Shown in pieces: positions 54,163 through 62,466 of a stretch of 64,000 bases of DNA. The position numbers and the translations under genes were made by a program. The DNA lies in contig CANQRG010000001.1 of NCBI GenBank assembly GCA_947626165.1, forward strand, positions 1-64,000, read 5' to 3'. The notes beneath the pieces were generated by a model. It searched no databases, was not told the DNA's origin, and saw nothing but the letters and a program-made list of their open reading frames with translations. Positions within the stretch are counted from its first letter, which is position 1; every line of letters begins with the position of its first letter. The DNA comes from an uncultured Clostridia bacterium. Its GTDB lineage: Bacteria > Bacillota > Clostridia > Oscillospirales > Ruminococcaceae.

Positions 54163-56091
54163 TTATCTTATCTTGCTTCCTACAGGAATACTCTGGTCAG
54201 GGAATATAACTCCTGCAGAGCCGTCCGGCATATCAGCGGCGCAAATCATACCGTTTGACATCTCTCCGCAGAGCTTTACAGGCTTGAGATTTGCAACAAC
54301 AATGACCTTTTTGCCTATCAAATCTTCAGGAGCATACCACTCAGATATTCCCGAAACTACTTGCCGTCCGCCTCGACCGTCGTCAAGCTGGAGCTTTAAC
54401 AGCTTTTTAGAACGCTTGACCTTTTCACAATCTAAAACCTCTGCAACAATAAGCTCAACTTTGGAAAAGTCGTCAATTGTGATCTCGGGCAGTGTTTCAA
54501 TCTCCGGCTTTTCATCGGCAGGAGCGTTGTTTTTAATAATGTTGTTAAGCTCGTCAATTTCCTTTTCAACATCTATTCTCGGGAAAAGCACCTCGCCCGG
54601 ATTTACTTCAACATCAAGAGGTAATACTCCGAACCTCTTTGCGTTCTCATAAGTTGCATAGTCTGACGCACCTATTTGTTCTAAAGCCTTTGGCATTGTT
54701 GCAGGCATAAAGCAGGATAGGAGCGTAGATGTGATTCGGATTGCCTCTAAAAGGTTGTATAAAACCGTTGCAAGTCTTGCTCTTTTTGATTCGTCTTTAG
54801 CGAGGATCCAAGGCGTTGTTTCATCAATGTATTTGTTTGCCCTTGAAACAACATTGAAAATTTCTGCAAGTACATTGTTAAGCTCGGTCTTATCCATCAA
54901 GGCGTCGGTCTTGTCGCATAGGCTCTTGCACACTGAAATGAGCTCGTCATCGAATTCTCCGCTTTCACGGTCTGTTATCAGCTTTTTGTCAAAGTATTTG
55001 TTTACCATCGCAACCGTTCTTGAAACCAAGTTGCCGTAATCGTTAGCAAGGTCTGAATTGATGCGGTTTATCATAATCTCATTTGAGAAAGAGCTGTCAG
55101 CGCCGAGCGCCATTTCTCGTAAGATGTGGTAGCGTATAGCGTCTGCGCCGTATCGTTCTCCGAGAATAAACGGATCAACCACATTGCCGAGCGATTTGCT
55201 CATCTTCTGTCCGTTAAAGGTTATCCAGCCGTGAACCGCCAAATGCTTTGGCAGAGGCTGTTCAAGAGCCATAAGCATAGCGGGCCATATAATTGCGTGA
55301 AATCTCATAATATCCTTAGCGACCATATGAACGTCCGCCGGCCAGAATTTATCGTAATCGTTATATTCATCATTGTAAAAGCCAAGCGCTGTTATATAGT
55401 TTGAAAGCGCGTCTATCCATACATAAACAACATGACCCTCGTCAAAGGTGACGGGAATTCCCCATTTAAAGGTGGTTCTTGAAACGCAGAGGTCTTCAAG
55501 ACCGGGCTTTATAAAGTTGTTTACCAGTTCAACTGCTCTTGACTTCGGCTGAAGAAAGTCTGTTTCCGTCAGGAGCTTTTCAATTCTGTCGGCAAATGGC
55601 GACATTTTGAAAAAGTAGGCTTCCTCCTTAGCCTCAGTCACCTCACGTCCGCACTCAGGACATTTACCGTCTACAAGCTGTGAATCTGTCCAGAAGCTCT
55701 CGCAAGGAGTGCAGTATTTTCCGCTGTATTCACCCTTGTAGATATACCCTTTATCATAAAGCTCTTTAAAAATTTTCTGAACGCTTTTAACGTGATAATC
55801 ATCGGTAGTTCTGATGTATCTGTCGTAGTCGATGTTCATAAACTTCCAAAGCCTTTTAAATATTTCAACTATCTCATCAACATATTCTTTCGGAGTAACG
55901 CCCTTTTCTGCGGCTTTTTGCTCAATTTTAAGACCGTGTTCGTCTGTTCCTGTCAGAAACATCACTTCTCTACCCTGCATTCGTCTGTAACGTGCAATTG
56001 AATCGCACGCAACTGTTGTATAGCAATGACCGATATGCGGATTGCCAGACGGGTAATAAATAGGTGTTGTGATATAATATGGCTTTGACAT
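54163..56091 (-). CDS. metG: Methionyl-tRNA synthetase
   Basis: 642 residues from the ATG at 56091 after AAAGGAGGA; an in-frame start 24 codons earlier would be in the leader. Class I motifs are YYPSGNPHIGHCYTT (HIGH-type) and KMSKSLGNVVDP. A zinc knuckle with C-x2-C pairs (CTPC ... CPEC, ~125-150) is intact. A C-terminal tRNA-binding OB domain (~535-640, KVELIVAEVLDCEKVKRSKKLLKLQLDDG) is fused, as in Firmicutes. It has its own promoter at 56135-56163. No T-box motif was found. Confidence 0.96.
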   Translation of the reverse strand: MSKPYYITTPIYYPSGNPHIGHCYTTVACDSIARYRRMQGREVMFLTGTDEHGLKIEQKAAEKGVTPKEYVDEIVEIFKRLWKFMNIDYDRYIRTTDDYHVKSVQKIFKELYDKGYIYKGEYSGKYCTPCESFWTDSQLVDGKCPECGREVTEAKEEAYFFKMSPFADRIEKLLTETDFLQPKSRAVELVNNFIKPGLEDLCVSRTTFKWGIPVTFDEGHVVYVWIDALSNYITALGFYNDEYNDYDKFWPADVHMVAKDIMRFHAIIWPAMLMALEQPLPKHLAVHGWITFNGQKMSKSLGNVVDPFILGERYGADAIRYHILREMALGADSSFSNEIMINRINSDLANDYGNLVSRTVAMVNKYFDKKLITDRESGEFDDELISVCKSLCDKTDALMDKTELNNVLAEIFNVVSRANKYIDETTPWILAKDESKRARLATVLYNLLEAIRITSTLLSCFMPATMPKALEQIGASDYATYENAKRFGVLPLDVEVNPGEVLFPRIDVEKEIDELNNIIKNNAPADEKPEIETLPEITIDDFSKVELIVAEVLDCEKVKRSKKLLKLQLDDGRGGRQVVSGISEWYAPEDLIGKKVIVVANLKPVKLCGEMSNGMICAADMPDGSAGVIFPDQSIPVGSKIR

Positions 56092-56134
56092 ATTATTTTC
56101 CTCCTTTTCCTTTTTATTATGTGATATACAAGAT

Positions 56135-56163
56135 ATTATATAACATTTATTCGGTAAAATCAA
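56135..56163 (-). promoter_or_regulatory. Promoter of metG
   Basis: On the minus strand: TTGATT (56163-56158), a 17-bp spacer and TATAAT (56140-56135), 44 bp before the metG ATG and downstream of the 56206-56235 terminator. Confidence 0.8.
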
Positions 56164-56205
56164 GTAAAAAGCCCTATATTAAACAATCATTTTATTTGTT
56201 GCGTC

Positions 56206-56235
56206 AAAAAAAATGCAGTACCTATTGGCACTGCA
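56206..56235 (-). terminator. Terminator of the candidate small RNA
   Basis: On the minus strand a 9-bp stem with one G-U pair (TGCAGTGCC at 56235-56227, GGTACTGCA at 56222-56214) is followed by eight T residues. Confidence 0.85.
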
Positions 56236-56312
56236 ACAAAATAAAAAAACTATGTGTAGAACAAAAGAAAGGAGACAACAAAACGAATGTTAATTTAAAA
56301 TAAATTAACATC
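56206..56312 (-). ncRNA. Candidate independent small RNA (~107 nt) upstream of metG
   Basis: A self-contained unit on the minus strand. A near-consensus promoter (56319-56347) would start RNA near 56312. A 10-bp hairpin (ATGTTAATTT/AAATTAACAT, 56287-56311) sits at the very 5' end. A ~45-nt CU-rich single-stranded region contains GTCTCCTTTC, complementary to a Shine-Dalgarno. The unit ends in a Rho-independent terminator (56206-56235). metG then has a promoter of its own. No ORF of note. A metG attenuator is the alternative, but no T-box or riboswitch consensus is visible. Confidence 0.5.
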
Positions 56313-56318
56313 AATTGT

Positions 56319-56347
56319 ATTATAGTACAAGCTGTAAAATAAGTCAA
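56319..56347 (-). promoter_or_regulatory. Promoter of the candidate small RNA
   Basis: On the minus strand: TTGACT (56347-56342), a 17-bp spacer and TATAAT (56324-56319). It is one of the best promoter matches in the window. Confidence 0.8.
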
Positions 56348-56450
56348 GTAATTATCTAATTTTTAACCAATTTGTATTTTATTCTGTAACCTTTAGCCAA
56401 TAAAATGTAAACTTTATGGCAAATATTACAAAACTATTTCTAAAAAAGAA

Positions 56451-56528
56451 AAAAGAGAGCTTAAATTTCTGTTAATTACAATTTGCAAACTCACTTAAAT
56501 TGCAAAAAACATTTTTAAGCTCTCTTTT
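56451..56528 (-). terminator. Long compound terminator of the DUF378 gene
   Basis: Perfect 15-bp arms (AAAAGAGAGCTTAAA at 56451-56465 and its complement at 56514-56528) enclose a second 7-bp stem (TTTGCAA/TTGCAAA). On the minus strand the hairpin ends in a T-rich run. The interval 56348-56450 holds nothing else recognisable. Confidence 0.7.
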
Positions 56529-56551
56529 ATCTTTTCAAAAGCGAGTTATCC

Positions 56552-56770
56552 TTAGCGGCTTCCGTTAGCATCGGCAAGAGGACTTTCTCTTTTGAAAAAC
56601 AACGATATGCACCACAATGCTGAAATTGCTACAAGTGCATATACTATTCTGCTGATGATTGCGGCAGAACCTCCGAAAAGGAAGGCTACAAGGTCAAACT
56701 GGAAAACAGCTATTAGACCCCAGTTTATACCGCCTATGATCAACAGAAGCATAGCGATTTTATCTAACAT
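56552..56770 (-). CDS. Small DUF378-type membrane protein
   Basis: 72 residues from the ATG at 56770, after GGAGGTG. Two membrane helices (~4-27 and ~35-58) carry the DUF378 pattern LDKIAMLLLIIGGINWGLIAVFQFDLVAFLFG ... ISRIVYALVAISALW, with a short hydrophilic tail. Function unknown. A 9-bp hairpin (56786-56794 with 56803-56811) lies in its leader just before the SD. Confidence 0.88.
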   Translation of the reverse strand: MLDKIAMLLLIIGGINWGLIAVFQFDLVAFLFGGSAAIISRIVYALVAISALWCISLFFKRESPLADANGSR

Positions 56771-56785
56771 AATAAAACACCTCCA

Positions 56786-56811
56786 ACACAAAACTGTTTA
56801 ATGTTTTGTGT
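56786..56811 (-). promoter_or_regulatory. Leader hairpin of the DUF378 gene
   Basis: ACACAAAAC (56786-56794) and GTTTTGTGT (56803-56811) form a perfect 9-bp stem with an 8-nt loop, ending a few bases before the ribosome-binding site. It may affect translation or mRNA stability. Confidence 0.4.
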
Positions 56812-56878
56812 GTAATCTTATTATGTCTCTAAGAGTCACAAATATTCATTGAAAAATAAAAATATATATCAAAGCTAA

Positions 56879-56907
56879 TAGACAAAAAAATATATATATG
56901 ATATAAT
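56879..56907 (+). promoter_or_regulatory. Promoter of the epimerase-cellobiose phosphorylase genes
   Basis: TAGACA (56879-56884), a 17-bp spacer and TATAAT (56902-56907), 65 bp before the first start codon. Confidence 0.65.
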
Positions 56908-56971
56908 TATATAAATTTTGTGAAAAAAAGAAATAAAATTTGGAATACAAAAATAAAAAGGAGAGAAAGTA

Positions 56972-57994
56972 TTGTCAGCGGCAGAAAAAATGCTTTTTAA
57001 AAATCAGGAATGTGTAGTGCTTAAAGCCGATAAATATACAGCGGTTATTGCCAATCAGATGGGTTCAAGCGTTTTAAGGCTTCGTGATGAAGAATTTAAT
57101 GTCGAGGTTTTCAGATATAAAGACGATGTTACTATGGAAACAGTAGACCAAGCCAGAGAAATTTGGGGACTTCCCACTCTTTATCTGCCGAATCGCTTTG
57201 ACGGCGGAGTTTTAAAGACTTCCGACGCAGTATATAATCTTCCGGTGAACGAGAAAGAATTTAACAACCATCTGCACGGTTTTGTGCAGAATCGTGTTCA
57301 CATAATAAAGGAGCTTTATGCCGATAAGGAAAATGATACGGCGGTCTTAGTCACCTGTTATGATTATGATGAAAACGACGGGTTTTTTAAATATTTTCCG
57401 CTGAAATTTAAAATTTCATACACCTTCACTCTTTCAAAGAACGGTCTAAAGCAGGAGATAAATTTGACAAGCCTTTCTGATAAGGTGCTTCCCGTATCCA
57501 TTTGCACACATACCTGTATTAACGCTCCTTTCTGCGACGGAGGAAATGAGTCAGATATGGTTTTGTCTGTGCCGATTGAAAAGAAGTTCGAACTTAATGA
57601 GAGAAATCTTCCAACTGAGCGGCTTATAGAGCTTTCAGATTGGGATATAGAATACAAAAACGGAACAAAAATGCCGACATTGCAGGATATTTCAAACGAT
57701 ATGTATACAGCGAGTATGAACAAGCTGGACGGTGAGGATTTTTACGGCTGTTATGCAACAGATAAGAAAAAGGGTATTCGGCTTTGCAATGAGGTTTCAA
57801 AGGAGTTTAAGTTTTGGAACATTTGGAATGACGAGGGTAATAAGGGTTACTTTTGCCCTGAGCCTATGACCGCTATGATAAATGCGCCCAATCTTTCGCT
57901 TGAGCGTGATATAAGCGGTTATATAGAGCTTTTTAAGGGTGAAACCTTTTCATGCTGGCAAAGGTTTTTCACAAAAAAGTGTGAAAAATCATAA
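56972..57994 (+). CDS. Aldose 1-epimerase family protein
   Basis: A 340-residue cytosolic protein of the GalM-like beta-sandwich fold. The likely catalytic histidines lie in NNHLHGFVQNR (~residues 92-97) and ICTHTCINAPF (~184). A C-terminal Glu is expected near EPMTA or in the surrounding region. It is more divergent than GalM itself. The start is TTG after AAGGAGAG. Next to cellobiose phosphorylase it would interconvert alpha and beta anomers of glucose or cellobiose; that is inference. Confidence 0.8.
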   Translation: MSAAEKMLFKNQECVVLKADKYTAVIANQMGSSVLRLRDEEFNVEVFRYKDDVTMETVDQAREIWGLPTLYLPNRFDGGVLKTSDAVYNLPVNEKEFNNHLHGFVQNRVHIIKELYADKENDTAVLVTCYDYDENDGFFKYFPLKFKISYTFTLSKNGLKQEINLTSLSDKVLPVSICTHTCINAPFCDGGNESDMVLSVPIEKKFELNERNLPTERLIELSDWDIEYKNGTKMPTLQDISNDMYTASMNKLDGEDFYGCYATDKKKGIRLCNEVSKEFKFWNIWNDEGNKGYFCPEPMTAMINAPNLSLERDISGYIELFKGETFSCWQRFFTKKCEKS

Positions 57995-58103
57995 ATGAGA
58001 AATGATGGGCAGCAGCAATAGTTTTTGCTGTGTCAATTAAATGGGATAATATAACATAGAAAATAGCGTGAACAGTATATTTCACGCAGGAATGGTGATT
58101 TTT

Positions 58104-60581
58104 ATGAAGTATGGTTATTTTGATGATGAAAAGAAGGAATATGTGATAAATGATCCAAAGACGCCGTATCCTTGGATCAATTACTTAGGCTCGCAGGAGT
58201 TTTTTTCGCTTATTTCAAACACAGCGGGCGGATACAGCTTTTTCAAGGACGCGCGTCTGAGAAGAATAACAAGGTACCGCTATAACAATGCGCCTATAGA
58301 TATGGGAGGAAAGTATTTCTACATCAATGACGGCGAGTGCGTATGGTCGCCGGGCTGGTCGCCTGTTAAAGCAGAGCTTGACAGCTATACCTGCCGTCAC
58401 GGTATGGGGTATACTATAATAAAGGGCGAGAAAAATGGGATCAGCGCTGAGGTAACATTCTTTGTTCCGCTGAACTTCAGAGGCGAGGTTCAGAAGGTTA
58501 CTTTAGAGAACACCTCAGACAAGCCTAAGACCTTTAAGTTGTTTTCCTTTGTAGAGTGGTGTTTATGGAACGCTCAGGACGACGGCGAGAATTTTCAGAG
58601 GAATTTCAACACAGGCGAGGTTGAAATAGAGCGTTCGACAATTTATCATATCACAGAATATAAAGAGCGTAGGGATCATTTTGCTTTCTATACTGTAAAC
58701 TGCGATATCGACGGCTTTGACACAGACAGAGAGAGCTTTATGGGACTTTATAACGGCTTTGGTGATCCTCAGACTGTTATGGAGGGAAAGCCTAGAAATT
58801 CTGTAGCCGACGGCTGGTCGCCTGTTGCTTCTCACTGTATTGTTATAACATTAAACCCGAATGAGAAAAGGGATCTGGTGTTCACTCTGGGATATGTTGA
58901 AAACACCGATAACGACAAGTGGAATGAGGACGGCTCTATCAACAAATCAAAGGCTTATGAAATGATAAAGTCTATGGACACTGCTGAAAAGGCTGATAAG
59001 GCATTAGCGGAGCTTAAAGAAAGCTGGAATAAACTGCTTTCCAAGTATAATGTAAAAACAGACGACGACAAGCTCAACAGAATGGTAAACATATGGAACC
59101 AGTATCAGTGTATGGTTACATTTAATCTTAGCCGTTCAGCTTCGTATTTTGAAAGCGGTATCGGCAGAGGAATGGGTTTTAGAGATTCCAATCAGGACTT
59201 GCTGGGATTTGTTCATCAGATTCCAGAAAGGGCAAGAGAGAGGATTTTAGACCTTGCCGCTACTCAGTTAGAGGACGGCGGCTGCTATCATCAATATCAG
59301 CCTCTTACCAAAAAGGGCAATAACGAGATAGGCGGAGATTTTTCAGACGATCCGCTTTGGATGATTCTATCAACGGCGCAGTATATAAAGGAAACAGGGG
59401 ATTATTCGATACTTGATGAGATGGTTCCATATGATAATGATGAGTCTAAGTCTCAAAGAATGATGCATCATCTTCATCAGTCGTTTTACCACGTTGTAAA
59501 TAATCTCGGACCTCACGGTTTGCCTCTTATCGGCAGAGCCGACTGGAACGACTGTTTGAATCTAAATTGTTTTTCAAGCACTCCGGGTGAAAGTTTCCAG
59601 ACATCTACCTCAAAGGACGGTAAGGTAGCTGAGTCTGTTATGGTGGCTGGAATGTTCACCTTTATTGGTCCTGAGTATGTAAAGCTCTGCGAATACAAGG
59701 GTCTTGACAGTGAGGCTGAAAAGGCTCAGAATGCTATTGACGAGATGAAAGAGAACATTATCAAACACGGCTTTGACGGCGAGTGGTTCTTGAGAGCTTA
59801 TGACGACTGCGGAAACAAGGTAGGTTCAAAAGAATGTAAGGAAGGAAAGATTTTTATTGAACCTCAGGGTTTTTGCGTTATGAGCGAGATAGGCAATGAA
59901 GATGGTCTTGATATTAAGACTATGGACAGCGTAAAGAAATATCTTGATACGAAATACGGTCTTGTTTTAAACAACCCTGCGTTTACAAAATACTATATCG
60001 AGTACGGCGAGATATCAACATACCCTGCCGGATATAAGGAAAATGCGGGTATATTCTGTCATAATAATGCGTGGATAATCTGCGCTGAGGCGTTTTTGGG
60101 ACGTGGAAATCAGGCTTTTGAATACTACTCAAAGATTGCGCCTGCTTATCTCGAGGACATATCTGAAATTCACAGAACAGAGCCTTATGTTTATGCACAG
60201 ATGATTGCAGGAAAGGACGCAAAGCGTCACGGCGAGGCTAAAAACAGCTGGTTGACAGGTACTGCTGCGTGGAACTTTGTTGCGGTTTCCCAGTATATTT
60301 TGGGAATTATCCCTGACTACTCCGGACTTAAACTCAATCCGTCAATCCCATGCGAGTGGGACGGCTTTGAGGTATCGAGAGAGTTCAGAGGGATAAGATA
60401 CAATATAACGTTCAAAAATCCCGACAATGTTTGCAAGGGAATAAAGAGCATTACTGTCGACGGAAAGCATATAGACGGAAATGTTCTTCCGCTGTTTGAG
60501 GTCGGAACGGAGCACACAGTAGAGGTAGTAATGGGCAAAAAGGGATTGTTTGATAAGATAAAAGGTGAAATATCTAAATAG
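58104..60581 (+). CDS. Cellobiose phosphorylase (GH94)
   Basis: Cytosolic phosphorolysis of cellobiose to alpha-glucose 1-phosphate and glucose, 825 residues. I use ATG 58104, giving the family start [29 protein letters not shown]; earlier starts at 58068 or 58092 are less likely. The glycosyltransferase-36 N-domain runs to ~290, the (alpha/alpha)6 barrel ~320-720. The catalytic acid lies in [11 protein letters not shown] (D480/D483), and [10 protein letters not shown] and QMIAGKDA also fit. No signal peptide. Cellodextrin phosphorylase is the main alternative. Terminator follows. Confidence 0.92.
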   Translation: MKYGYFDDEKKEYVINDPKTPYPWINYLGSQEFFSLISNTAGGYSFFKDARLRRITRYRYNNAPIDMGGKYFYINDGECVWSPGWSPVKAELDSYTCRHGMGYTIIKGEKNGISAEVTFFVPLNFRGEVQKVTLENTSDKPKTFKLFSFVEWCLWNAQDDGENFQRNFNTGEVEIERSTIYHITEYKERRDHFAFYTVNCDIDGFDTDRESFMGLYNGFGDPQTVMEGKPRNSVADGWSPVASHCIVITLNPNEKRDLVFTLGYVENTDNDKWNEDGSINKSKAYEMIKSMDTAEKADKALAELKESWNKLLSKYNVKTDDDKLNRMVNIWNQYQCMVTFNLSRSASYFESGIGRGMGFRDSNQDLLGFVHQIPERARERILDLAATQLEDGGCYHQYQPLTKKGNNEIGGDFSDDPLWMILSTAQYIKETGDYSILDEMVPYDNDESKSQRMMHHLHQSFYHVVNNLGPHGLPLIGRADWNDCLNLNCFSSTPGESFQTSTSKDGKVAESVMVAGMFTFIGPEYVKLCEYKGLDSEAEKAQNAIDEMKENIIKHGFDGEWFLRAYDDCGNKVGSKECKEGKIFIEPQGFCVMSEIGNEDGLDIKTMDSVKKYLDTKYGLVLNNPAFTKYYIEYGEISTYPAGYKENAGIFCHNNAWIICAEAFLGRGNQAFEYYSKIAPAYLEDISEIHRTEPYVYAQMIAGKDAKRHGEAKNSWLTGTAAWNFVAVSQYILGIIPDYSGLKLNPSIPCEWDGFEVSREFRGIRYNITFKNPDNVCKGIKSITVDGKHIDGNVLPLFEVGTEHTVEVVMGKKGLFDKIKGEISK

Positions 60582-60596
60582 AAAAAGCAATATATC

Positions 60597-60626
60597 AGCC
60601 GTGTATAAATGCGTACACGGCTTTTT
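60597..60626 (+). terminator. Terminator after cellobiose phosphorylase
   Basis: A perfect 9-bp stem (AGCCGTGTA at 60597-60605, TACACGGCT at 60614-60622) leads into TTTTT. Confidence 0.88.
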
Positions 60627-60634
60627 ACTGCAAC

Positions 60635-60662
60635 AAAAAAGGCATACGGTTTTCCGTATGCC
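60635..60662 (-). terminator. Terminator of the hydrogenase operon
   Basis: On the minus strand a perfect 9-bp stem (60662-60654 with 60649-60641) and a 4-nt loop are followed by six T residues. Confidence 0.9.
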
Positions 60663-60686
60663 TGAATTTGTATAATAACTTACTTA

Positions 60687-62453
60687 TTATTTATAAAGCT
60701 CTCTTTTAACATATGATGTGTGGAGAACGTGATGAGCCTTTTCACTTCCCGGTTTGCCGAAGAACTCTTTGTAAACCTGCTTAATAGCCGGATTCTCGTG
60801 AGATTTCCTAATAGTTTTAGCAGCGTCGCTATTGTAAAGAACGCTTGCTCTCAGCGCCTGAATGTCAACAGTGTTTCTTACAGAACCTGGCTGCTGAGGC
60901 TGACCGCCTCCGTTTACGCAACCGCCCGGACAGCCCATTATCTCAATGAAGTGATAATCTGCTTCTCCGCTTTCAACCTTTTTAAGGAGCTCTTTTGCGT
61001 TTGCAAGTCCTGAAGCTACTGCGATTTTCACGTTCATACCTGCAACGTCATAGCTTGCTTCTTTAATGCCCTTTGTTCCGCGAACTTCTTTGAAGTCAAC
61101 GCTTTCAAGCTCTTCGCCTGTAAGAGTTTCAACAGCGGTACGAAGTGCGGCTTCCATAACTCCGCCGGTTGCGCCGAAGATAACTCCTGCGCCGGTTGAG
61201 ATACCCAGAGGGTCGTCAAATTCTTCGTCTTCAAGCTCTAAGAACTTAATGCCTGCTCTTTCGATCATTCTTGCAAGCTCTCTTGTTGTGATTGAAATGT
61301 CAACGTCAGGAACGCCTGCTGCGTCCTCGTCATCTCTGCCTATCTCGAACTTCTTAGCCGTACACGGCATAACAGCCACAACAACAATATCCTTAGGGTC
61401 AAGACCCATCTTTTCAGCATAGTAGGTTTTAGCCGTTGCGCCGAACATCTGCATAGGAGACTTACAGCTTGAAAGATTTTCCGTCAGCTCAGGGAAGTAG
61501 TGTTCGCAGTATTTTACCCAACCAGGTGAGCATGATGTGATAAGCGGAAGTTTTCCGCCATTTTGAACTCTCTCTACGAACTCGTTAGCCTCCTCCATAA
61601 TTGTAAGGTCAGCGGCAAAGTCAGTGTCGAACACCTTGTCAAAGCCCAGTCTGCGCAGTGCGGCAGCCATTTTGCCCTCTACATCTGTTCCGATAGGAAG
61701 ACCGAATGCCTCACCGAGAGCAGCTCTTACAGCAGGAGCTGTCTGAACAAGAACTGTTTTTGTTTCATCAGCTATAGCCTCGAAAACCTCAGAGGTGTTG
61801 TCCTTTTCGTGTAATGCGCCTGTCGGGCAAACTGCAATACACTGTCCGCAGGATACGCATGAGGTATTGCCTAGATCGTCCTCGAATGCACAGCTTATGT
61901 TTGTCTTAAATCCTCTTTCGTTAGCTCCGATAACGCCGATACCCTGTGTTTTAGCGCAAGCCGCTACACAGCGTCTGCAAAGAATACACTTGCTGTTGTC
62001 TCTTACCATATGGGCAGATGAACAGTCAAGGATAGATTCTGTTTTAGCACCGTCGTAAATGCTTTCGTCCTCTATCTTGTAATCTTTAGCCAGCTTTTGA
62101 AGCTCGCAGTTTCCGCTTCTAACGCATGAAAGACACGATCTGTTATGGTTTGAAAGAATAAGCTCAAGTGTTTTCTTTCTTGAGTCGATAACCTTCGGTG
62201 TGCTTGTGAAAATGTTCATACCCTCCGATATAGGGTATACACAGGAAGCAACAATTTTCTTAGGTCCAAAGCCGTCGCCTCTTTTTTCCTGCGCCTCAAC
62301 AACGCATATACGGCAAGCTCCTATTTCGTTGATTTCCTTTAAGAAACAAAGCGTAGGAATCTCGACATTTGCAAGGCGAGCCGCTTCCAGAATAGTTGAA
62401 CCTTTAGGAGCCTGATAGTCTGCTCCGTTGATTTTAATATTTATCATATCCAT
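60687..62453 (-). CDS. hydA: NADH-linked [FeFe] hydrogenase catalytic subunit (HydA/HndD type)
   Basis: 588 residues. N-terminal [2Fe-2S] domain (~1-80), His/Cys-ligated [4Fe-4S] segment (~80-120), two-cluster ferredoxin domain (CILCRRCVAAC, CVSCGQCIAVCP; ~140-215), then the H-cluster domain. L1 is TSCSPGW (~306-312), where TSCCPGW is the classical form. L2 is MPCTAKKFE (~362). L3 is EIMGCPGGCVNGGGQP (~498). The C-terminal small-subunit-like helix is fused. With the NuoF-like partner 13 bp upstream it probably couples NADH (and perhaps ferredoxin) oxidation to H2 formation. The ATG follows GGAGGCG. Confidence 0.94.
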   Translation of the reverse strand: MDMINIKINGADYQAPKGSTILEAARLANVEIPTLCFLKEINEIGACRICVVEAQEKRGDGFGPKKIVASCVYPISEGMNIFTSTPKVIDSRKKTLELILSNHNRSCLSCVRSGNCELQKLAKDYKIEDESIYDGAKTESILDCSSAHMVRDNSKCILCRRCVAACAKTQGIGVIGANERGFKTNISCAFEDDLGNTSCVSCGQCIAVCPTGALHEKDNTSEVFEAIADETKTVLVQTAPAVRAALGEAFGLPIGTDVEGKMAAALRRLGFDKVFDTDFAADLTIMEEANEFVERVQNGGKLPLITSCSPGWVKYCEHYFPELTENLSSCKSPMQMFGATAKTYYAEKMGLDPKDIVVVAVMPCTAKKFEIGRDDEDAAGVPDVDISITTRELARMIERAGIKFLELEDEEFDDPLGISTGAGVIFGATGGVMEAALRTAVETLTGEELESVDFKEVRGTKGIKEASYDVAGMNVKIAVASGLANAKELLKKVESGEADYHFIEIMGCPGGCVNGGGQPQQPGSVRNTVDIQALRASVLYNSDAAKTIRKSHENPAIKQVYKEFFGKPGSEKAHHVLHTSYVKRELYK

Positions 62454-62466
62454 CTAAAACGCCTCC

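Noticed and set aside
56092-56450. T-box or S-box riboswitch upstream of metG
   Set aside because: I looked for the conserved T-box sequence and for SAM riboswitch elements on the minus strand and found neither; the terminator here is followed by a separate metG promoter.
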